Origin: Thiomicrorhabdus sp.
GTDB lineage: Bacteria > Pseudomonadota > Gammaproteobacteria > Thiomicrospirales > Thiomicrospiraceae
Direction of reading: 5' to 3'
DNA length: 49,984 nucleotides
NCBI GenBank assembly: GCA_015487015.1
Contig: WFQP01000025.1
Span: forward strand, 1 to 49,984
Made by a program: the position numbers and the translations under genes. Positions 47,415 to 49,984 of this stretch are shown here, piece by piece (position 1 is the first letter of the stretch; each line of letters starts with the position of its first letter). The notes under the pieces were generated by a model. It was not told where the DNA came from and ran no database searches. It worked only from the letters and a program-made list of their open reading frames with translations.

Positions 47415-48272
47415 TTAATTGTTTCCTTCAGCCATGCGTAAACGCTCCTGACGCATCTCTTCTTCTGCCAGTACGGCTTTAATTTCTTCTAAAACAGAAT
47501 CCACATTGGCCGCTTTTTCTTTTACATGGTATAAACCAGTTAACTCTAAATCAAGATGCAAGTCTCCCGCCTCAAACAGTGCCCACATCTCTTTGGCGTA
47601 CTGTGTCTTTAATAGTTCAGGTGCATATTGGGCATAGTAGTTAGTGATATTATCAACATCACGCGTTAACATCCGTTTAGCACTATTATTGGCAGCGGCA
47701 TCAACCGCCTGGGGCAAATCAATAATCACGGGGCCGTACTCATCAACCAGTACATTGAACTCCGATAAATCGCCATGTATTACGCCCACACACAGCATGC
47801 GCATAATGTAATTCATGACAATAGCGTGATCTTCTCGTGCTTGCTCAGCGCTCATAGAAATATCGTTTAAACGTGGGGCAATATGACCTTCTTCATCCGT
47901 GATCAGCTCCATAAGTAACACGCCATCAAAGCAACCATAAGGCTCAGGAACTCTTATCCCAGCGTTAGCCAATTTATACAGCGCATCCACCTCGGCACTT
48001 TGCCAAATGGTCTCTTGCTCTTTACGCCCAAATTTAGACCCTTTTTGCATCGCTCTTGCACGACGACTATTTCGAACCTTTCGGCCTTCTTGATACTCGA
48101 CAGCCTTTTTAAAACTGCGCTTAGCAGCCTCTTTATAAACCTTGGCACAGCGGATTTCATCACCACAACGCACTGAAAAAACATCCGCTTCTTTGCCACT
48201 CATTAATCGACGAATGACTTCATCAACCAACCCATCCTCAACCAAAGGTAAAATTCGTTTAGGTGTTTTCAT
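47415..48272 (-). CDS. RIO1-family atypical serine protein kinase
   Basis: This 285-residue soluble RIO kinase is of the bacterial type. The catalytic loop HGDLSEFNVL (near 165-174), the metal-binding IIDLPQ (near 182-187) and the family opening VIRRLMSGKEADVFSVRCG (nucleotide loop) are present. RIO1 in eukaryotes and archaea acts in small-subunit maturation; the role of the bacterial enzyme is poorly known. A GGGGGAGAG upstream of ATG 48272 is a possible Shine-Dalgarno. It is coupled to the two-domain RNase HI gene (2-base gap), hinting at shared RNA-related functions. Confidence 0.9.
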   Translation of the reverse strand: MKTPKRILPLVEDGLVDEVIRRLMSGKEADVFSVRCGDEIRCAKVYKEAAKRSFKKAVEYQEGRKVRNSRRARAMQKGSKFGRKEQETIWQSAEVDALYKLANAGIRVPEPYGCFDGVLLMELITDEEGHIAPRLNDISMSAEQAREDHAIVMNYIMRMLCVGVIHGDLSEFNVLVDEYGPVIIDLPQAVDAAANNSAKRMLTRDVDNITNYYAQYAPELLKTQYAKEMWALFEAGDLHLDLELTGLYHVKEKAANVDSVLEEIKAVLAEEEMRQERLRMAEGNN

Positions 48273-48393
48273 ACAGAGTAACTCTCCCCCTACTCCATTT
48301 AATTATCTGCTAATTTTACAGGAATTCAGCCATTTCTTAAGAAATCTCTAAAAAAGAGTTCCCAATCCCAAATAAAAATGCGAATTGTAGAAA

Positions 48394-48421
48394 TAAAAAA
48401 AGCGCTGAGTGCGCTTTTTAT
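48394..48421 (-). terminator. Terminator of the rhodanese gene
   Basis: AAAAAAAGCGC and GCGCTTTTT flank a 5-base loop, 25 bases after the rhodanese stop on the minus strand, with T-runs on both strands. Confidence 0.85.
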
Positions 48422-48445
48422 CAAAAATATTTTTTATTTTTCAGC

Positions 48446-48748
48446 TTACCCTTCTGGGCATTCACTCCAAGCCTTATAAGAGCCTAAGTTATAAACCTCA
48501 TTAAACCCTTGCGATAATAATATTTGCATCGCCATTTGAGAGCGCTGCCCTGAACGGCAAAATACGACCACAGGATTCTCTTTACTCAACCGATGAACCC
48601 CCATGTAATCAATACTTTGTAAAGGAAGATTCACCGCACCAGGCAATTTACAACTTTCAAACTCTTCTGGTGTACGAACGTCTACCAACTGCGCTTTTTT
48701 TTCTTTAATCAAACGCTTTGCATCTTCACATGGAATAAACATGACCAC
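48446..48748 (-). CDS. Single-domain rhodanese-like protein
   Basis: The roughly 100-residue rhodanese has active-site Cys64 in FCRSGQRS, a six-residue loop of the sulfurtransferase type, and LVDVRTPEEF (21-30) and LPGAVNLPL (35-43) as the other family marks. It probably transfers sulfane sulfur to an acceptor such as cyanide, thioredoxin or a trafficking partner. No signal peptide is visible. GTG 48748 has AGGAG 5 bases upstream; ATG 48742 is an alternative. It is a single gene with its own terminator. Confidence 0.92.
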   Translation of the reverse strand: MVMFIPCEDAKRLIKEKKAQLVDVRTPEEFESCKLPGAVNLPLQSIDYMGVHRLSKENPVVVFCRSGQRSQMAMQILLSQGFNEVYNLGSYKAWSECPEG

Positions 48749-48909
48749 TCAATCTCCTAAAAATAGGCCAAAAAAGTTTCAGCCATTTTAATTTTGTTGC
48801 GTAATATACCTTAAATTTCAACCAAAATCCAAACGCAAATCATATCAGAGATCAATAATACTATTAAATCTGTATTTTCAAAAGAACTTATCCAAGACTA
48901 CCTTTACGT

Positions 48910-48915
48910 TATAAT
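48910..48915 (+). promoter_or_regulatory. purB: -10 box of purB
   Basis: A perfect TATAAT 60 bases before the purB start. The -35 region is poor. A small hairpin (TGCC-TTTTT-GGCA) lies in the leader. Confidence 0.45.
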
Positions 48916-48927
48916 AGTCGCCACTAA

Positions 48928-49984
<1,057 letters not shown>

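Overview
The window looks like chromosomal DNA of a gammaproteobacterium of moderate-to-low GC. I place it tentatively among the sulfur-oxidising Thiomicrospira/Hydrogenovibrio/Thiomicrorhabdus relatives, because of the overall gene content and a lipoprotein resembling delta-class carbonic anhydrase. That placement is inference from gene content; no rRNA is present. Gene order is dominated by conserved gammaproteobacterial blocks. I see no insertion sequence, prophage, integron or CRISPR array.

Layout. 1-2.9 kb: tRNA-Cys (cut by the window edge), tRNA-Gly, pgsA and uvrC, all on the minus strand. 2.9-9.5 kb: an SppA-type S49 protease, the putative carbonic anhydrase lipoprotein, mfd and csiV. 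9.5-20.8 kb: mrp (apbC), an STAS protein, metG, then a tight rnfABCDGE-nth-DUF1841-RNase HI run. 20.8-27.1 kb: a minus-strand yejABEF-like peptide ABC importer with two unusual subunits. 27.2-28.7 kb: fabI and a duplicated tRNA-Val/tRNA-Asp pair. 29-35.3 kb: the protein quality-control block tig-clpP-clpX-lon-hupB. 35.6-42.4 kb: a DUF2892 membrane protein, an ABC-F ATPase, the Lol lipoprotein exporter (lolD and one lolC/E permease), a TRIC-family membrane protein and a Cache-GGDEF diguanylate cyclase. 42.7-49.98 kb: a PCMT-family methyltransferase, fliD-fliS-fliT behind a near-consensus sigma-28 promoter, a two-domain RNase HI, a RIO kinase, a rhodanese, and the 5' part of purB.

How the genes work together. 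The rnf genes encode a complete six-subunit ion-pumping ferredoxin:NAD oxidoreductase (or SoxR-reducing system). The tig/clpPX/lon block covers nascent-chain folding and ATP-dependent proteolysis. LolCD releases lipoproteins, of which the putative carbonic anhydrase is one candidate client. FliD, FliS and FliT are the filament cap and two export chaperones. UvrC and Mfd (excision repair) and Nth (base excision) are DNA repair genes spread through the window.

The most unusual pattern is not a gene. The window holds at least 17 runs of seven or more consecutive G or C, where about 2 would be expected by chance at this base composition. Thirteen lie inside coding sequences, mostly as GGG-GGG glycine codons. 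They include the catalytic GGEEF motif of the cyclase, the linker of the two-domain RNase HI, the signal-peptide region of CsiV, and the junction where a binding-protein gene ends and its permease gene begins. They are candidates for slippage-based variation. Other points worth a look are the carbonic anhydrase-like lipoprotein with a heptamer tandem repeat upstream, the duplicated tRNA pair with a nested palindromic spacer, a peptide-binding protein with a C-terminal membrane anchor, and an rnfB reading frame that may start at ATT.
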